From the NCBI GenBank assembly GCA_036186865.1, contig AP025071.1, forward strand, positions 15,404,036-15,468,035: a stretch of DNA of 64,000 nucleotides. The letters run 5' to 3'. Under the pieces are notes generated by a model that was not told the origin of the DNA, searched no databases, and saw only the letters and a list, made by a program, of their open reading frames with translations. This stretch comes from Eustoma russellianum. Taxonomy: Eukaryota > Streptophyta > Magnoliopsida > Gentianales > Gentianaceae. Shown piece after piece: positions 10,953-23,160 of the stretch. How positions within the stretch are numbered: the stretch's first letter is position 1; each line of letters starts with the position of its first letter. The position numbers and the translations under genes are program-made.

Positions 10953-11345
10953 TAAGAGACTGAGGGGCAGAATTTCCAAAGCCTAAGTATGAGGAAGCTG
11001 ATGATAAAGACGGCGAAGCAGATTGACTCTCTTTACTTGAAAGAAAACTATATCAACAAGATAATATGAAAATGGCGATTGGTGTGATGAAGATGAGCTC
11101 ATTGAAAAAATTATATTGGCCCACTTCGAAAATATTTTCAGATCAGTTAAACCTGAGCCCTCATTGATCCAACTGATAGCAGATAGAACACTTGGAAGCC
11201 TGTCTTCAAGTGCCAGAGATTACCTTATAAAGTCTTACCTGAGAGAGGATGTTTACAGGGCTTTGAAGCAGATGCAGCCCTTGCAAGCGCCAGGCCACGA
11301 CGGATATCCCCCTGCCTTCTACCAAATGTATTGGAATGTGGCAGG
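10953..11345 (+). pseudogene. LINE-A: N-terminal part of L1 reverse transcriptase (fragment 3)
   Basis: An open frame from 11116 holds the plant L1 RT entry blocks: AHFENIFRS (the usual 'yF..LF' segment), then ALKQMQPLQAPGHDGYPPAF, the conserved 'm...KAPGpDG-p--F' motif, then YWNVAG. The preceding 160 bases are compatible with the region upstream but contain stops. The reading is cut at about 11346 by the Tat element and resumes at about 40536 with the block expected next (EIL...). Confidence 0.75.
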
Positions 11346-11756
11346 TGACGAAGTCGGATCTTCACCAATGGATCAGAGGTGATCTGTGAGGTAACGTCGT
11401 TAACGCCTCGTTAGACCGTCGAGGTGCTCTTCCCTTGGAACCTGCGAAGGAAGGACGTCATTAGAGGCGTAGTGCTACTGTCCTGGAGAAAAACCTCCGA
11501 CGATCAAGTCAGTGGTAGACATATGATTATATAAATGTATGGTAAAGGTCGAAGCAACCATGTTAGATTTCTCCCTGAGGAGAAGGTGTCTATTTTTCGA
11601 TGGGAATGGCTCAGAGTATGTGGGTGTCTTAGCTTCGGTTGCCCCCTCCCTGCTAAGAGGAGGGTCCTCTTTATATAGGCTTGAGTGAGTTGTGCATGGT
11701 AAGAGTCGTCAGGTGGCGACATCTGGCTGCCCTGCTGGCAGTTTTTGTTTGCATGG
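11346..11756 (-). repeat. Tat 3' LTR, part 1
   Basis: It aligns with 38912-39330: TGACGAAGTCGGATCTTC against TGACAAAGTCGGATCTTC at the start, then the 'acgcctcgttagaccg-cgaggtg' and 'aaacctccgacgatcaagtcagtgg' segments. It is cut at CATGG by the Angela-like solo LTR. Confidence 0.8.
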
Positions 11757-13132
11757 TGTCTTAGAAAATCCGACAAGATCACTGCAAAAACACACACCGG
11801 AAAAATAAAACTTGATCTCCGATTTCCTACCAAGGATCCATGTTGTTCGTTTATTTCGATGAAAGAAATCAAAAACCTTACCCCTGTAGATTCGAAATCT
11901 GCAGACGTAGGAGGTGCGATGACACGAACACTCTCTTCCGGTATCCACACGAATGCTTCCGTCCGGAGTGCTAGCTCTTGAACGGCGCGGCTGAGAGAAC
12001 TCGTTTTTCTCCAAAAATGGTTTCGTTTTTTTTCTCTGATGATCGTATGTTATCTCTGTACGAGATGTACCATCATATATATATATATATATATATAGGC
12101 ATCAAATCCGAGTCCAAATCGGATTAGTTAAGTCAATCAGAATCCATATCAGATATGGATCCTATCAGGATATTCAAAATCCATTTCAGATATGGATTCT
12201 CTCGTTATTATCCGATATTACATATATATATATATAATCATAAAAACAAAAATAATAATAATAATTAATATCTAATATTAATATTATTAATATTATTAAT
12301 ATCAACCCATACGCATTCTTGTGTATGACCCGATAGGCCCATATTAATGGCAGTCGGTCAAGTCTCCATTAAACCAACAAGTCGTGATTGGTCTCTAGCA
12401 AGACATTGCGACTACCTAATTAATACGAGCACAATCCAACTAGCCTAATAATAGCACATGCATTAATCCCTTTGTCACACGATATCTAGTTTGAACATAA
12501 GTCATGGTCAGCATCATACTTATATTGTTCAAACATATGATTACACGATCTCTAAGTAGACTGATAAAACAAACGATATTGATCACACTATCAATTCATT
12601 TGAATACGCCATGCATTTCACAGTCTCACTAATCGAGGGGCCAAAGATATCTCTCTCAAAAGAGAGGGACAAATTCTATCTTGATTGTTCAATATCCTCT
12701 ACATAATTTCTATCATACTCAATCATGACCTTTATTATTATTATCCAGTTACGGATAATGTTAGATCATGTCAAAATATAATAGTCCTTATGTTGGAAAC
12801 TATGACAATCTTAAATCTAAGGATTAAAATATGACTATCATGAGATTTATTTATGACGCTAATCCATGTACTAATCTCATGATGGGTCTATCCAATACAA
12901 TGTTCTCTAACAAGCATCTATGAGATTGATTTGTATCACCATACACATAATCATCTCATGATTATCAAATCAATACTCATATTGGTTATAAATTATTTTA
13001 TCTCTATAACAATAATGAACCAGGGACATATATCATAATTGTGTAACATACTAACCAACAATAATGATAATAAAACCTCTTTATTAGTAATAAACAACAT
13101 CCAAATCATGGCATAGGAAGCATAAACTAACA
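11757..13132 (-). mobile_element. Angela-like copia solo LTR, minus strand
   Basis: This is an inverted copy of the Copia-2 LTR. Read on the minus strand it starts TGTTAG (13132), carries the same 'ggttttattatcattattgttgg' region, the same ATATCTGATATGG palindromes and the same end. No internal region is attached. CATGG lies on both sides (11752-11756 and 13134-13138, with one extra T at 13133), and the uninterrupted Tat LTR copy reads straight through here, so it arose by LTR-LTR recombination after insertion. Confidence 0.88.
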
Positions 13133-13133
13133 T

Positions 13134-13260
13134 CATGGCCGCGTGACACCACATGTTGTGGTGCATGGCTAAAGCAGCTGGCTGGCAGATGTCTGCTTAA
13201 GCATGTATGGCTAAGCTAAGGTGTTCTTTGAGCAGCGCAGCCAAAGAGACGAGGCGAGGG
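13134..13260 (-). repeat. Tat 3' LTR, part 2
   Basis: It matches 39325-39448, ending GCCAAAGAGACGAGGCGAGGG. Its last five bases (GAGGG) are the left target duplication of Copia-2. Confidence 0.85.
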
Positions 13261-14702
13261 TGTTAGTGTATGTGCCCTAGGCCATGATTTGGATATTTAT
13301 GTTATACATTTATTATTAATAAAAGAGGTTTTATTATCATTATTGTTGGTTAGTATGTTATACAATTTTGATATATGTTCCGGATTTATTATTGTTATAG
13401 AGATAAAATAATTTATAATCAGTATGAGTATTGATTTGATAATCATGAGATGATTATGTTTATGGTGATACAAATCAATTTCATAGATACTTGTTAGAGA
13501 ACATTGTATTAGATAGACTCATCATGAGATTACTACATGGATTAGCGTCATAAGTAAATCTCATGATAGTCATGTTTTAATCCTTTGACTTGAGATTGTC
13601 ATAGTTTCCAACATAAGGACTATTATATTTTGACATGATCAAACGTTATCCGCAACGGGATAATAATAAAGGTCATGATTGAATGTGATAGAAATTATGT
13701 AGAGGATATTGAACAATCAAGATAGAATTTGTCCCTTTCTTTTGAGAGAGATATCTTTGGGCCCCTCGATTAATGAGACTGTGAAATGCATGGCCGTGCT
13801 CAAATGAATTGATAGTGTGATCAGTATCATTTGTTTTATCAGTCTACTTAGAGATCGAGTAATCATATGTTTGAACAATATAAGTATGACGCTGACCATG
13901 ACTTATGTTCAAACTAGATATCATGTGACAAAGGGATTAATGCATGTACTGTTATTAACCTAGTTGGACTTTACTCGTATTAATTGGGTAATCGTAATGC
14001 CTTGCTAGAGGCCAATTACGACCTGTTGGTTTAATAGAGATTTAACCAACTGCCAATTAATATGGGCCTATCGGGTCACACACAAGAATGCGTATGGCTG
14101 AGATTAATAATATTAATAATATTAATATTGGATATTAATTATTATTATTATTATCGTTTTTAATATTAATAATATTAATATTGGATATTAATTATTATTA
14201 TTATTATTATTTTTTTGTTTTATGGTTATATGTGTGTATATATATGTTATCGGATAATAATGAGAGAATCCATATCTGATATGGATTTTGAATATCCTGA
14301 TAGAATCCATATCTGATATGGATTTTTGATTGGCATTGACTAATCCGGTTAGGACTCGGATTTTGACGTCAATATATGTGTATATATATACTGTGTATCT
14401 CGTATAGAGATGACACACGAAAATAACAGAAAACCCTAGAGCCGTTTTTGGAGAAAAGCGAGTTCTCTTAGCCGCGCCGTTCAAGAGCTAGCACTCCGGG
14501 CGGAAGCATTCGTGTGGATACCGGCAGAGGGTGTTCGTGATTTCGCACCTCTTCTACCTGCGGATTTCGAATCTTTGGAGGTATTTTTTTTACGTTTCTT
14601 TCATCGATTAAACGAACAACATGGATCCTTGGTAGGAAATCGGAGATCAAGTTTTGCTTTTCCGCTGCGCGTTTTGCAGTGATCTTGTCGGATTTCCTAA
14701 GA
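13261..14702 (+). repeat. Copia-2 5' LTR
   Basis: It starts TGTTAGTGTATGTG and ends TTTCCTAAGA; the last bases differ from the CA end of the 3' copy (TCCTAACA). It contains TAATATTAAT runs and two copies of the palindrome CCATATCTGATATGG. Confidence 0.9.
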
Positions 14703-14703
14703 G

Positions 14704-14716
14704 TGGTATCAGAGCC
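14704..14716 (+). other. Copia-2 primer-binding site
   Basis: TGGTATCAGAGCC complements the 3' end of initiator tRNA-Met and begins one base after the 5' LTR. Confidence 0.9.
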
Positions 14717-16392
14717 AGGTTGTTGTCTCGTTTAAATCGATTATATCATGCTTATGTAATTATATGTTTTCTGTTTGAATTCGTATGGCATGATATATGA
14801 ACAAACCCCAAGTCGGATTTTATATGATGAGAGAAGAATGGTGTTTTTCAATTCGTTTTCATGAGATGATTTGTATACGGCGGTATTCGTTTATCATGTG
14901 ATTATTAAAATCAACTCTGTTTATATTAGATATAAACACGCGATATTTGTAAAACCCTATTCGAATCTCATCTGGTGAGAACACATTGATGTTTTCAAAT
15001 CATTTTCATGAGATAATATAACCCGAGATTATTGTAAATGGCAGAATTCATTTGTCATGTGATGACTAAAATAATTCGATTTATCTCAGATATAAAACAT
15101 CCGATTGATGATTCTGTTTTCGTGTGGCAGATTATCAATTCAATTGATGATTCTGTTTTTGCGTTTCGAAACACAGATTACCAATTCGATGATGATTCTG
15201 ATTTTGGGTTTCGGATGGAAGATTATCAATTTGATTGATGATTCTATTTTAAAGTTTTCTAATGATAGCTATCGATCGATCGATGCTTCTGTAAGGGTTT
15301 ACCATAATCAAAACAGTAAGATCGTTAATATGTTTGACGCGTCTGTGTTAGGGTTCCAAAAAGAAAATCATCAATCTGTTACCGTATGCGTACGCCCTAT
15401 AGTTCGTTACAATGACATTAAGAATGTCAATATATATTTATTTTTTATAATATGTTTGTGTAAGTTATATTATAATCGTGGATGTCTTTTCATGGTGCAT
15501 AGCATGGCCTTAGGACCTATGTGATTGACTTAGTCATATTTCTATTTTGGGTTATTATGGCATGCGTGCCGCTGTAGCTTTTGTTGTATTTTACTATACA
15601 AGTAGTTAGGTTTTTCTTTATTATTGTAATAAATGAAGAATCAAGCAACAAAAGTGGTGATGGCGACACATACCAAGGACGAGTGGATTCCATAGAGATG
15701 GAGGCACGAGCTCAAGACAAGAAGATATGTATCATTGCAAATGTTGTAATAGGAAGTCTTTCATATAGGGTTTCCTTTATGATCTTCATTTGGCCTTATG
15801 AAGATCATATTTAGTTTGGCCACGCTATGTCACGTTTACATATTTATCATTTTGTATGAGATGCGTGGATGATAGATTATATATATGCATATAGGATGCT
15901 ATTATAATATGCAATGCAAGACATAAACTAAATTGAACCCTCATTAATAATTTAAGTCCTGATGCCATCCATGTCTTAAACACCTATTAAAACTGGGATT
16001 GTATTAAAATAGGTATTGCCAAAGCAATGTGCTTTAAGCATTCCTAGCTACGTAGGATGAGTAATAGTGCTACTCATATGTTTAAAATTGGTTCGACTTA
16101 GTTGGGCTATCAAAACGGTTTTGGGCCCAAGGCATTAGATGGAATCTAACATACAATGATATATGATTATTCCATAAATTCTAAGAGTTGCATGAGATGT
16201 AATTGGTAAAGAAGTTACCTACCTAAATAACTTAATTTTAAGCGTCATTCCAAAGCTGAGTTTAGAATTAAGTCAAATATGGATCTTAGCTCACTAAAAT
16301 ATTTCTTTTGAGGGTTATGTTTTAGTGAGAGTTTTATAAATTTTAACCTTATTATTAATAAAGTGTTACTTTGCATGTTTTTTAGATCATAA
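14717..16392 (+). other. Copia-2 untranslated leader with degenerate repeat
   Basis: A 1.7-kb leader without gag-like coding. From 15105 to 15255 a GATGATTCTG-type unit recurs four times, spaced 39, 45 and 46 bases (ATTCTG at 15111, 15150 and 15195, and ATTCTA at 15241). Such long leaders are usual in Angela/BARE elements. Confidence 0.6.
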
Positions 16393-17215
16393 ATGGCTGC
16401 TAATAACAATTCCACCTTATCGCTGTGATCTATCCTTGAGAAAGAAAAATTGAAAGAATATGGGACTAATTTTGTTGACTGGTTTCGAAACTTGAGAATT
16501 GTTCTCAAGCAAGAAAAAAAGTCATACGTGCTCGATGACCCTGTCCCTGAACCCCCTCCTGCTGATGCTTCTGTTGCTGCTAGGAATAAGCATAAGAAGC
16601 ATGTGGAAGATTCCAACGACATAGGATGTCTTATGTTGGCAACTATGTGTCCAGGACTTCAGAAGGACCTGGAACACTTAGAAGCTTATGAGATGAGTGT
16701 GCATCTCAAACAAGCTTTCCAACAATAGGCTAGGCATGATAGGTTTGACACCGCTGTTGCACTTTTTGACTATAAGATGTCTGAAGGTGAATTTTAGCGC
16801 TCATGTTTTGAAGATGAAAGGCTATATAGATCACCTTGCAAGACTTGGATATCCCCTAAGTTTGGAACTCGCTACGGATTTGATCCTACACTCTTTACCT
16901 AGCAGTTTCTCTCAGTTCGTCATGAACTACAATATGAATAATATGGAAAAGTCCATTCCTGAGTTACATAGTATGCTCAAAACTGTTGAGCGGAATATCA
17001 AAAAGCCTACCCAGGTATTGAGTGTCAATATCACGCTAATGAAAAAGAAAGGTAAAGGCAAGGGTAAGCCCAAAGGTGCAAAGAGTGCAAAAGGGTTCAA
17101 GGGTCAAGTTAAGCCAAAACCTGGACCAAAGGCAAAGGTTCCTAAGGAAGGAACTTTGTTTCCATTACAACAAGCCTGGGCATTGGAAAAGAAACTGTGA
17201 TGTTTATTTGGATGA
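16393..17215 (+). pseudogene. Copia-2 gag
   Basis: The start is ATG 16393 (MAANNNSTLSL), where the twelfth codon is already TGA (16426). The frame then continues with the lineage-typical ILEKEKLKEYGTNF and VDWFRNLRIVL segments until TAG at 16726, followed by a shift of frame near 16790. The C-terminal half (16800-17200) is rich in Lys and Gly (KGKGKGKPKGAKSAKG) and leads into the zinc knuckle CFHYNKPGHWKRNC at about 17158-17200, which lies in yet another frame. So the gene has at least two stops and two frameshifts. Confidence 0.85.
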
Positions 17216-18786
17216 GTTGAAGAAGCTGAAGGGTAGTGTGACTACATCTTCAGGTATTTATGTTATAGAAATTAATTTATCTACTTCTTCTTCCTGGGTA
17301 TTAGATACTGGATGTGGATCCCATATTTGTACAAATATGCAGGGGCTCAAAAGGAGTAGGATGCTGAAGAAGGGCGAGGTGGACCTACGTGTTGGTAATA
17401 GAGCAAGAGTTGCTGCTATAGCCGTAGTGACCTATGAGCTTGTCTTGCCCAATGGGCTTTTGTTAGTTTTAAACAATTGCTTTTATGTTCCTACTATGAG
17501 TGGGAATCTTATTTCAATATCTGTTTTGGATGATGAAGGTTATTCATTTTTAATTAAAAATAAGAAGTGTTGTATTTTTGATAAAAATGACTTGCTTTAT
17601 TGTATTGCAAGTAGTTATAATGGCATTTATTTCCTTAACCTTGATGATTCCAATGACGGTAATATTTATAACATATCTTCAAAAAGAAGTAAGCCAAATG
17701 AATTAAACCCTACATATTTGTGGCATTGTCGCCTTAGTCATATAAATGAGAAGCGCGTATCTAAACTCCATCAAGATGGATTATTAGATTCATTTGATTT
17801 TGAATCATTTGAAAATTGCGAGTCTTGTTTGCTTGGAAAGATGACAAAGGCCCCTTTTACTGGACATAGTGAAAGGGCTAATGACTTATTGGGCTTGGTA
17901 CATACAGATGTATGCGGCCCAATCAGCATTAGTGCCAGAGGAGAATTTCAGTATTTCATAACTTTTACTGATGATTTCAGTAGGTGTGGCTATGTCTACC
18001 TAATGAAACATAAGCATGAGTCTTTTGAAATGTTTAGAACTTTTCAAAATGAAGTAAAAAATCAACTTGGTAAGACAATTAAAACACTTCGATCAGATCA
18101 AGGTGGTGAATATTTTGAGCCAAGAATTTGACCAACATCTAAGAAATTGTGGAATTATTTCACAGTTGACTCCTCCAGGAACTCCACAATGGAATGGTGT
18201 TTCTGAAAGGAGAAATCGAACTTTATTAGATATGGTTTGATCTATGATGGGTCAAGTAGATCTTCCTTTATCTTTTTGGGGTTATGGCTTGGAGACAGCT
18301 GCATTCATTTTGAACCGTGTAACATCTAAAGCGGTTGAAAAGACACCATATGAGATATGGACTGGTAAGAGATCCAGTTTGTCTTTTCTTAAGATTTGGG
18401 GTTGTGAAGCTTATGTGAAAAGATTAGTGTCAGATAAGCTAGCTCCAAAGTCTATCAAATGTATTTTTGTGGGGTACCCTAAGGAAACTAAAGGGTACTA
18501 TTTCTATATTCCCTCAGAGAACAAAGTGTTTGTTGCTCGAAATGGAGTCTTTTTAGAAAAGGAGTTTCTCTCCAAGAGAACTAGTGGGAGTATAGTACAA
18601 CTTGAGGAAACTCAAGTTCCACAAGATATCATTGAACCGTCTTTAGAGACAATTTCAGAACCACAAACAGTTGTGGAGCCTGAAAATGTAACACAAGTCC
18701 AACGCAGATCTGATAGGATACATCGTCAGCCAGAGAGATATGGATTTCTTGTGACTGATGATAGTGAAGTTATGCTCATAGAATGA
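17216..18786 (+). pseudogene. Copia-2 protease and integrase
   Basis: The protease site is WVLDTGCGSHIC (near 17297). Integrase shows LWHCRLSHIN with CESC (17718-17825), then HTDVCGP (near 17900), RSDQGGEY (near 18090) and, after a frameshift near 18115, PPGTPQWNGVSERRNR. A TGA at 18238 interrupts just after the catalytic glutamate block; the frame is open again 18244-18786. A block of codons between the linker and RT appears to be missing at about 18780, where the frame also changes. Confidence 0.88.
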
Positions 18787-20293
18787 ATTCTGAGATGCAA
18801 TCCATGTTTGATAACCAAGTTTGGTCTTTAATTGATCCTCCAGAGGGTATTAAGACTATTGGTTGCAAATGGATTTTCAAGAAGAAAACTGACATGGAGG
18901 AAATGTGCAAACCTACAAAGCAAGGCTTGTGGCTAAAGGTTTCAAGCAAACTCATGGTATAGACTATGGTGAAACCTTTTCTCCAGTTGCTATGCTTAAG
19001 TCTATTCGAATTCTTCTTGCCATTGCAGCATACTATGATTATGAGATATGCCAAATGGATGTCAAAACTGCTTTCCTTAATGGAAATTTACTCGAGGATG
19101 TGTACATGACACAACCTAAGGGTTTTGTAAATTCTGAGAATTCAAAGAAGGTTTGCAAGCTTCAAAGGTCCATCTATGGAATGAAGCAAGCATCTCAAAG
19201 CTGGAATCTTCGTTTTGATGAAACAGTTAAGAACTTTGGTTTCATCAAGAATGAAGATGAAACTTGTGTTTACAGGATGGTTAGTGGGAGTGCAGTAGTG
19301 TTTCTGGTCTTATATGTGGATGACATATTGCTTATTGGGAATGATATCCCTACCTTGGAAAAGGTTAAGGCTTGGTTAGGGAATTCATTCTCAATGATAG
19401 ACTTGGGCGAGGCTACCTATATCCTTGGTATCAAGATCTATAGAGATAGATCTAAAAAGATAATAGGCTTGAGTCAAAGTACATACATAGATAAAATGTT
19501 GAAGAGGTTCAACATGCAAGAGTCCAAGAAAGGATTCCTGTCTATGTCTCATGGCATTCATCTTAGCAAGAATCAATGTCCTCAGACATTTGATGAGCGA
19601 GATCGAATGAATAAAATTCCTTATGCTTCTGCTATAAGACCGATCATGTATGCCATGTTATGTACTAGACCAGATGTTTCATATCCATTGAGCACAACGA
19701 GTAGATATCAAGCTGGCCCCGGTGAAGGTCACTGGACAGCTGTCAAGAATATTCTTAAGTACCTCAGAAGGACTAAAGATGTATTCTTGGTTTATGGAGG
19801 TTTGGATGACGAGTTAGTTGTAAATGGTTACACATATGCTAGTTTCCAAACCGACATAGATGATTTCAGATCGTAGTCCGGCTTTGTATTCACATTGAAT
19901 GGTGGAGCTGTTAGTTGGAAGAGTTCAAAACAAAGCACTATGGCTGATTCTACAACAGAGGCTGAGTATATAGCAGCATCAGATGCAGCTAAAGAAGCAG
20001 TTTGGTTGAAGAAGTTCATCACTGAGAAAGGAGTTGTACCTAGCATTGCAAATCCTGTGGACATTTATTGTGACAACAATGGTGCCATAGCACAAGCAAA
20101 AGAGCCTAGGTCTCATCAGAGATGCAAACATATACTCAGATGCTACCATCTCATTCGAGACATCATCGATAGAGGAGATGTCAAGATATGCAAAGTTGAC
20201 ACAAACGATAACATAGCGGATCCATTGACTAAGCCTCTCTCACGGGTCAAGCATGATCAGCATACTAGATATATGGGTCTCAGATATTTGTAG
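18787..20293 (+). pseudogene. Copia-2 reverse transcriptase and RNase H
   Basis: RT starts in one frame with CKWIFKKK (near 18864), shifts near 18895, then runs KARLVAKGFKQ, FSPVA, QMDVKTAFLNG and the catalytic LYVDDILLIG (near 19311). RNase H begins after the GTxxR-like RDM region; a TAG at 19874 interrupts it just before SGFVFTLNGG. The end shows STTEAEY, the DNNGA block and ADPLTKPL (near 20215). The usual STSG serine-rich turn is damaged around the stop. Confidence 0.88.
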
Positions 20294-20301
20294 GCCTAGT
20301 G

Positions 20302-20313
20302 CAAGTGGGAGAT
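20302..20313 (+). other. Copia-2 polypurine tract
   Basis: A purine-rich AAGTGGGAGAT directly before the 3' LTR start TGTTAG, where plus-strand DNA synthesis should begin. Confidence 0.7.
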
Positions 20314-21234
20314 TGTTAGTGTATGTGCCTTAGGCCATGATTTGGATATTTATGTTATACATTTATTATTAATAAAAGAGGTTTTATTATCATTATTGTT
20401 GGTTAGTATGTTACACAATTTTGATATATGTCCCTGATTTATTATTGTTATAGAGATAAAATAATTTATAATCAGTATGAGTATTGATTTGATAATCATG
20501 AGATGATTATGTGTATGGAGATACAAATCAATTTCATAGATACTTGTTAGAGAACTGTATATTGGATAGACCCATCATGAGATTACTACATGGATTAGCG
20601 TCATAAGTAAATCTCATGATAGTCATGTTTTAGTCTTTTGACTTGAGATTGTCATAGTTTCCAACATAAGGACTATTATATTTTGACATGATCAAACGTT
20701 ATCCGTAACTGGATAATAATAAAGGTCATGACTGAATGTGATAGAAATTATGTAGAGGATATTGAACAATCAAGATAGAATTTGTCCCTCTCTTTTGAGA
20801 GAGATATCTTTGGGCCCCTCGACTAGTGAGACTGTGAAATGCATGGCCGTGCTCAAATGAATTGATAGTGTGATCAGTATCATTTGTTTTATCAGTCTAC
20901 TTAGAGATTGAGTAATCATATGTTTGAACAATATAAGTATGACGCTGACCATGACTTATGTTCAAACTAGATATCGTGTGACAAAGGGATTAATGCATGT
21001 ACTGTTATTAGGCTAGTTGGACTTTACTCGTATTAATTGGGTAATCGTAATGCCTTGCTAGAGGCCAATTATGACTTGTTGGTTTAATAGAGATTTAATC
21101 AACTGTCAATTAATACGGGCCTATTGGGTCACACACAAGAATGCGTATGGTTGAGATTAATAATATTAATATTGGATATTAATTATTATTATTATTATTG
21201 TTATTATCGTTTTTAATATTAATATTGGATATTA

Positions 21235-21267
<33 letters not shown>

Positions 21268-21762
21268 TTCGTCTTATGGTTATATGTATATATATATATA
21301 TATATGTTATCGGATAATAATGACAGAATCCATATCTGATATGGATTTTGAATATTCTAATAGAATCCATATCTGATATGGATTTTTGATTGGCATTGAC
21401 TAATCCGATTAGGACTCGGATTTTGACGTCAATATATGTGTGTATATATATTGTGTATCTCATATGGAGATGACACACGAAAATAACAGAAAATCGTAAA
21501 GCCGTTTTTGGAGAAAAGCGAGTTCTCTCAGCCGCGCCGTTCAAGAGCTAGCACTCCGGGCAGAAGCATTCGTGTGGATACCGACAGAGGGTGTTCGTGA
21601 TTTTGCACCTCTTCCACCTACGGATTTCGAATCTTTGAAGGTATTTTTTTTACGTTTCTTTCATCGATTAAACGAACAACATGGATCATTGGTAGGAAAT
21701 CGGAGATCAAGTTTTGTTTTTCCGCTACGCGTTTTGCAGTGATCTTGTCATATTTCCTAACA
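20314..21762 (+). repeat. Copia-2 3' LTR
   Basis: Nearly identical to the 5' copy, with differences mainly in TTA and TA repeat lengths (21170-21305), ending TTTCCTAACA. The right target duplication GAGGT follows. Confidence 0.9.
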
Positions 21763-22209
21763 GAGGTTAACAATACTTGAACTAGTCTTCAACCCTCTGC
21801 CGAGATGAGCTGAAGGGTGCTACCCGTGATCACCTAGTCTAGCTGAATTGAGGTGAGCATGTCATGGCATGCTGATCTGGAGATTGATCCTCAAGCCAAG
21901 CTAAGCCGACAGGAGTCTGCTGAGATAGTTTGCCCTCTGGACTAAGCAGGAGTATAGCTGAGCAGGCCAAGGTGAAAGACCTACGCCCGTGGCAGAGTCT
22001 AGCGGCATTAACTGTCACAGCCGAGGTGAATAGACTTGGATTGCCCCCTGGGTGGGTTTGCCGAGCAAGAGGAAGCGAAAGCCGCAGGATCTGAAAAGGC
22101 AAGTGCGTCTTCGGCCGAGCACATGCGAGAGCAAGACGTTGATCAAGCCTCTGTCCTGCTGCTCAGTGTTGACTATTTATGGGTCTGCCTGAGCACGTTT
22201 GTCTTTACA
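21763..22209 (-). repeat. Tat 3' LTR, part 3
   Basis: It matches 39449-40535 once the hAT element there is removed: 'gatgagctgaagg', 'gatagtttgcc', 'gaatagacttggattgccccctgggtgggtttgcc' and 'cgtttgtctttac'. Similarity stops near 22209, which I take as the LTR start on the minus strand (TGTAAAGAC). The LTR could extend further if the right copy is truncated. Confidence 0.75.
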
Positions 22210-22330
22210 TCTAGTGAGAATTTAGCACCGTCATAGACGTCTCCAGCTTAGCCTTGTCGAGTAGAAGAGGGAAGACTAATTGTTCACTAAGGGGCTAAAG
22301 TGTTCTGCTCGTGTTGACGTGTCATTTTTT

Positions 22331-22427
22331 GGTTGGGCAAAGTGTTAGAAAATTAGTACAAGTTGGTTCTAGCACGATTTGGTTGGGCAAAGTGTTAGAA
22401 AATTAGTACAAGTTGGTTCTAGCACGA
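22331..22427. repeat. Exact 50-bp tandem duplication in Tat internal region
   Basis: Two head-to-tail copies begin GGTTGGGCAAAGTGTTAG at 22331 and 22381; 47 of 50 positions are the same, the last three differing. The near-identity points to a recent slip. Confidence 0.85.
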
Positions 22428-22512
22428 ATATCGATGCAATGCACCATTAATGCTGCGATGTTTGGAGTTTCAGAGGGCAAATATCATGAGGAGGTGTCAT
22501 TTTTTGAGCCGA

Positions 22513-22661
22513 GGTTATAAAGGTGTCCGCCTTCAGCTTTATTGCGTCTATTTCTGATTTTTTGATTCGCTTTCTGCAATTACCCTTGCCTCTGAGTTCT
22601 TCATCGCCGGCATTCTTTTTCCCTTTCCATTCCAAGTAAGACTTCTTCTCTTTTCTTATTC
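22513..22661 (+). promoter_or_regulatory. Possible promoter and 5' UTR of the Tat antisense ORF
   Basis: TTATAAAGG (22513-22521) is a TATA-like box about 145 bases before the ATG of the plus-strand ORF, followed by a pyrimidine-rich leader ending TTTTTCCCTTTCC. The position fits a separate transcript running against gag-pol. This is inference from position and motif only. Confidence 0.35.
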
Positions 22662-23160
22662 ATGGATATCGTTTCTTCGTCCTTCCCCGTTGATTCTCAA
22701 AACGTCTCTGAAGCTCTGTCCTGCACGGGCAATGGCACAGAGAGATATGAATCTTGCACTTCGCATGAGATAGAGGTGTTAACAAACCGAGCCAAATCAA
22801 ATACTAGGTTTTTGAATTCAGATTCATTTAGCTAAATGAACTATTCGGCACGGTTTGTTTAGCTAAACGAACTTTAAAATTGGTTCAAGTTCGGCTCGAT
22901 AACCTTATAACTTTTTAAACGAGCCAAACAGTTCACGAACAGTTCGGCTCGTTTAACTAAATAAACCCAAATACCTGTTCGAATTTAGCTCGTTAACAAA
23001 TAATTAACAAACGAATACGAAATGAACCCAAACCGAACTCGAACTGTTCACGAATAGTTCAATTCAATCAACAACCCTAGCCGGAGAGGACCTCTTCCAG
23101 CAGCAACGCCCGTCCCCTCAGGAGATTAAGGAGGGATGTCGTTCCTTTTGCTGTGGATGG
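22662..23160 (+). pseudogene. Tat antisense extra ORF, N-terminal part (interrupted)
   Basis: An ATG at 22662 opens MDIVSSSFPVDSQNVSEAL, continuing to 22770 where a hAT MITE interrupts; coding-like sequence follows from 23088 to 23160, where Copia-3 interrupts again. The remainder is at 34099. The encoded part is Ser-rich with no domain I recognise. It lies on the strand opposite to the gag fragment, as the extra ORFs of Tat elements often do. Function unknown. Confidence 0.45.
22771..23079. mobile_element. hAT-type MITE, 309 bp
   Basis: The ends are TAGAGGTGTTAACAAACC and the inverted ...CAACAACCCTA, with many GGCTCGTTTA-type inverted segments inside. The flanks GCATGAGA (22763-22770) and GCCGGAGA (23080-23087) are a diverged 8-bp duplication (6 of 8), the hAT size. 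It looks related to the 308-bp element at 63223. No transposase. Confidence 0.7.

Larger units (their letters stand above)
13261..21762 (+). mobile_element. Copia-2: complete Angela-like Ty1/copia element, disabled
   Basis: Long LTRs of 1442 and 1449 bp flank an initiator-Met primer site, a 1.7-kb leader, and gag, protease, integrase, RT and RNase H in copia order. The long LTR, long leader and gag start are typical of the Angela/BARE lineage. The target duplication is GAGGG on the left (13256-13260) and GAGGT on the right (21763-21767); the intact site GAGGGTAAC survives in the other Tat LTR. At least three in-frame stops in gag, a frameshift and stops in integrase, a frameshift at the RT start and a stop in RNase H make it inactive. 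Confidence 0.93.
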
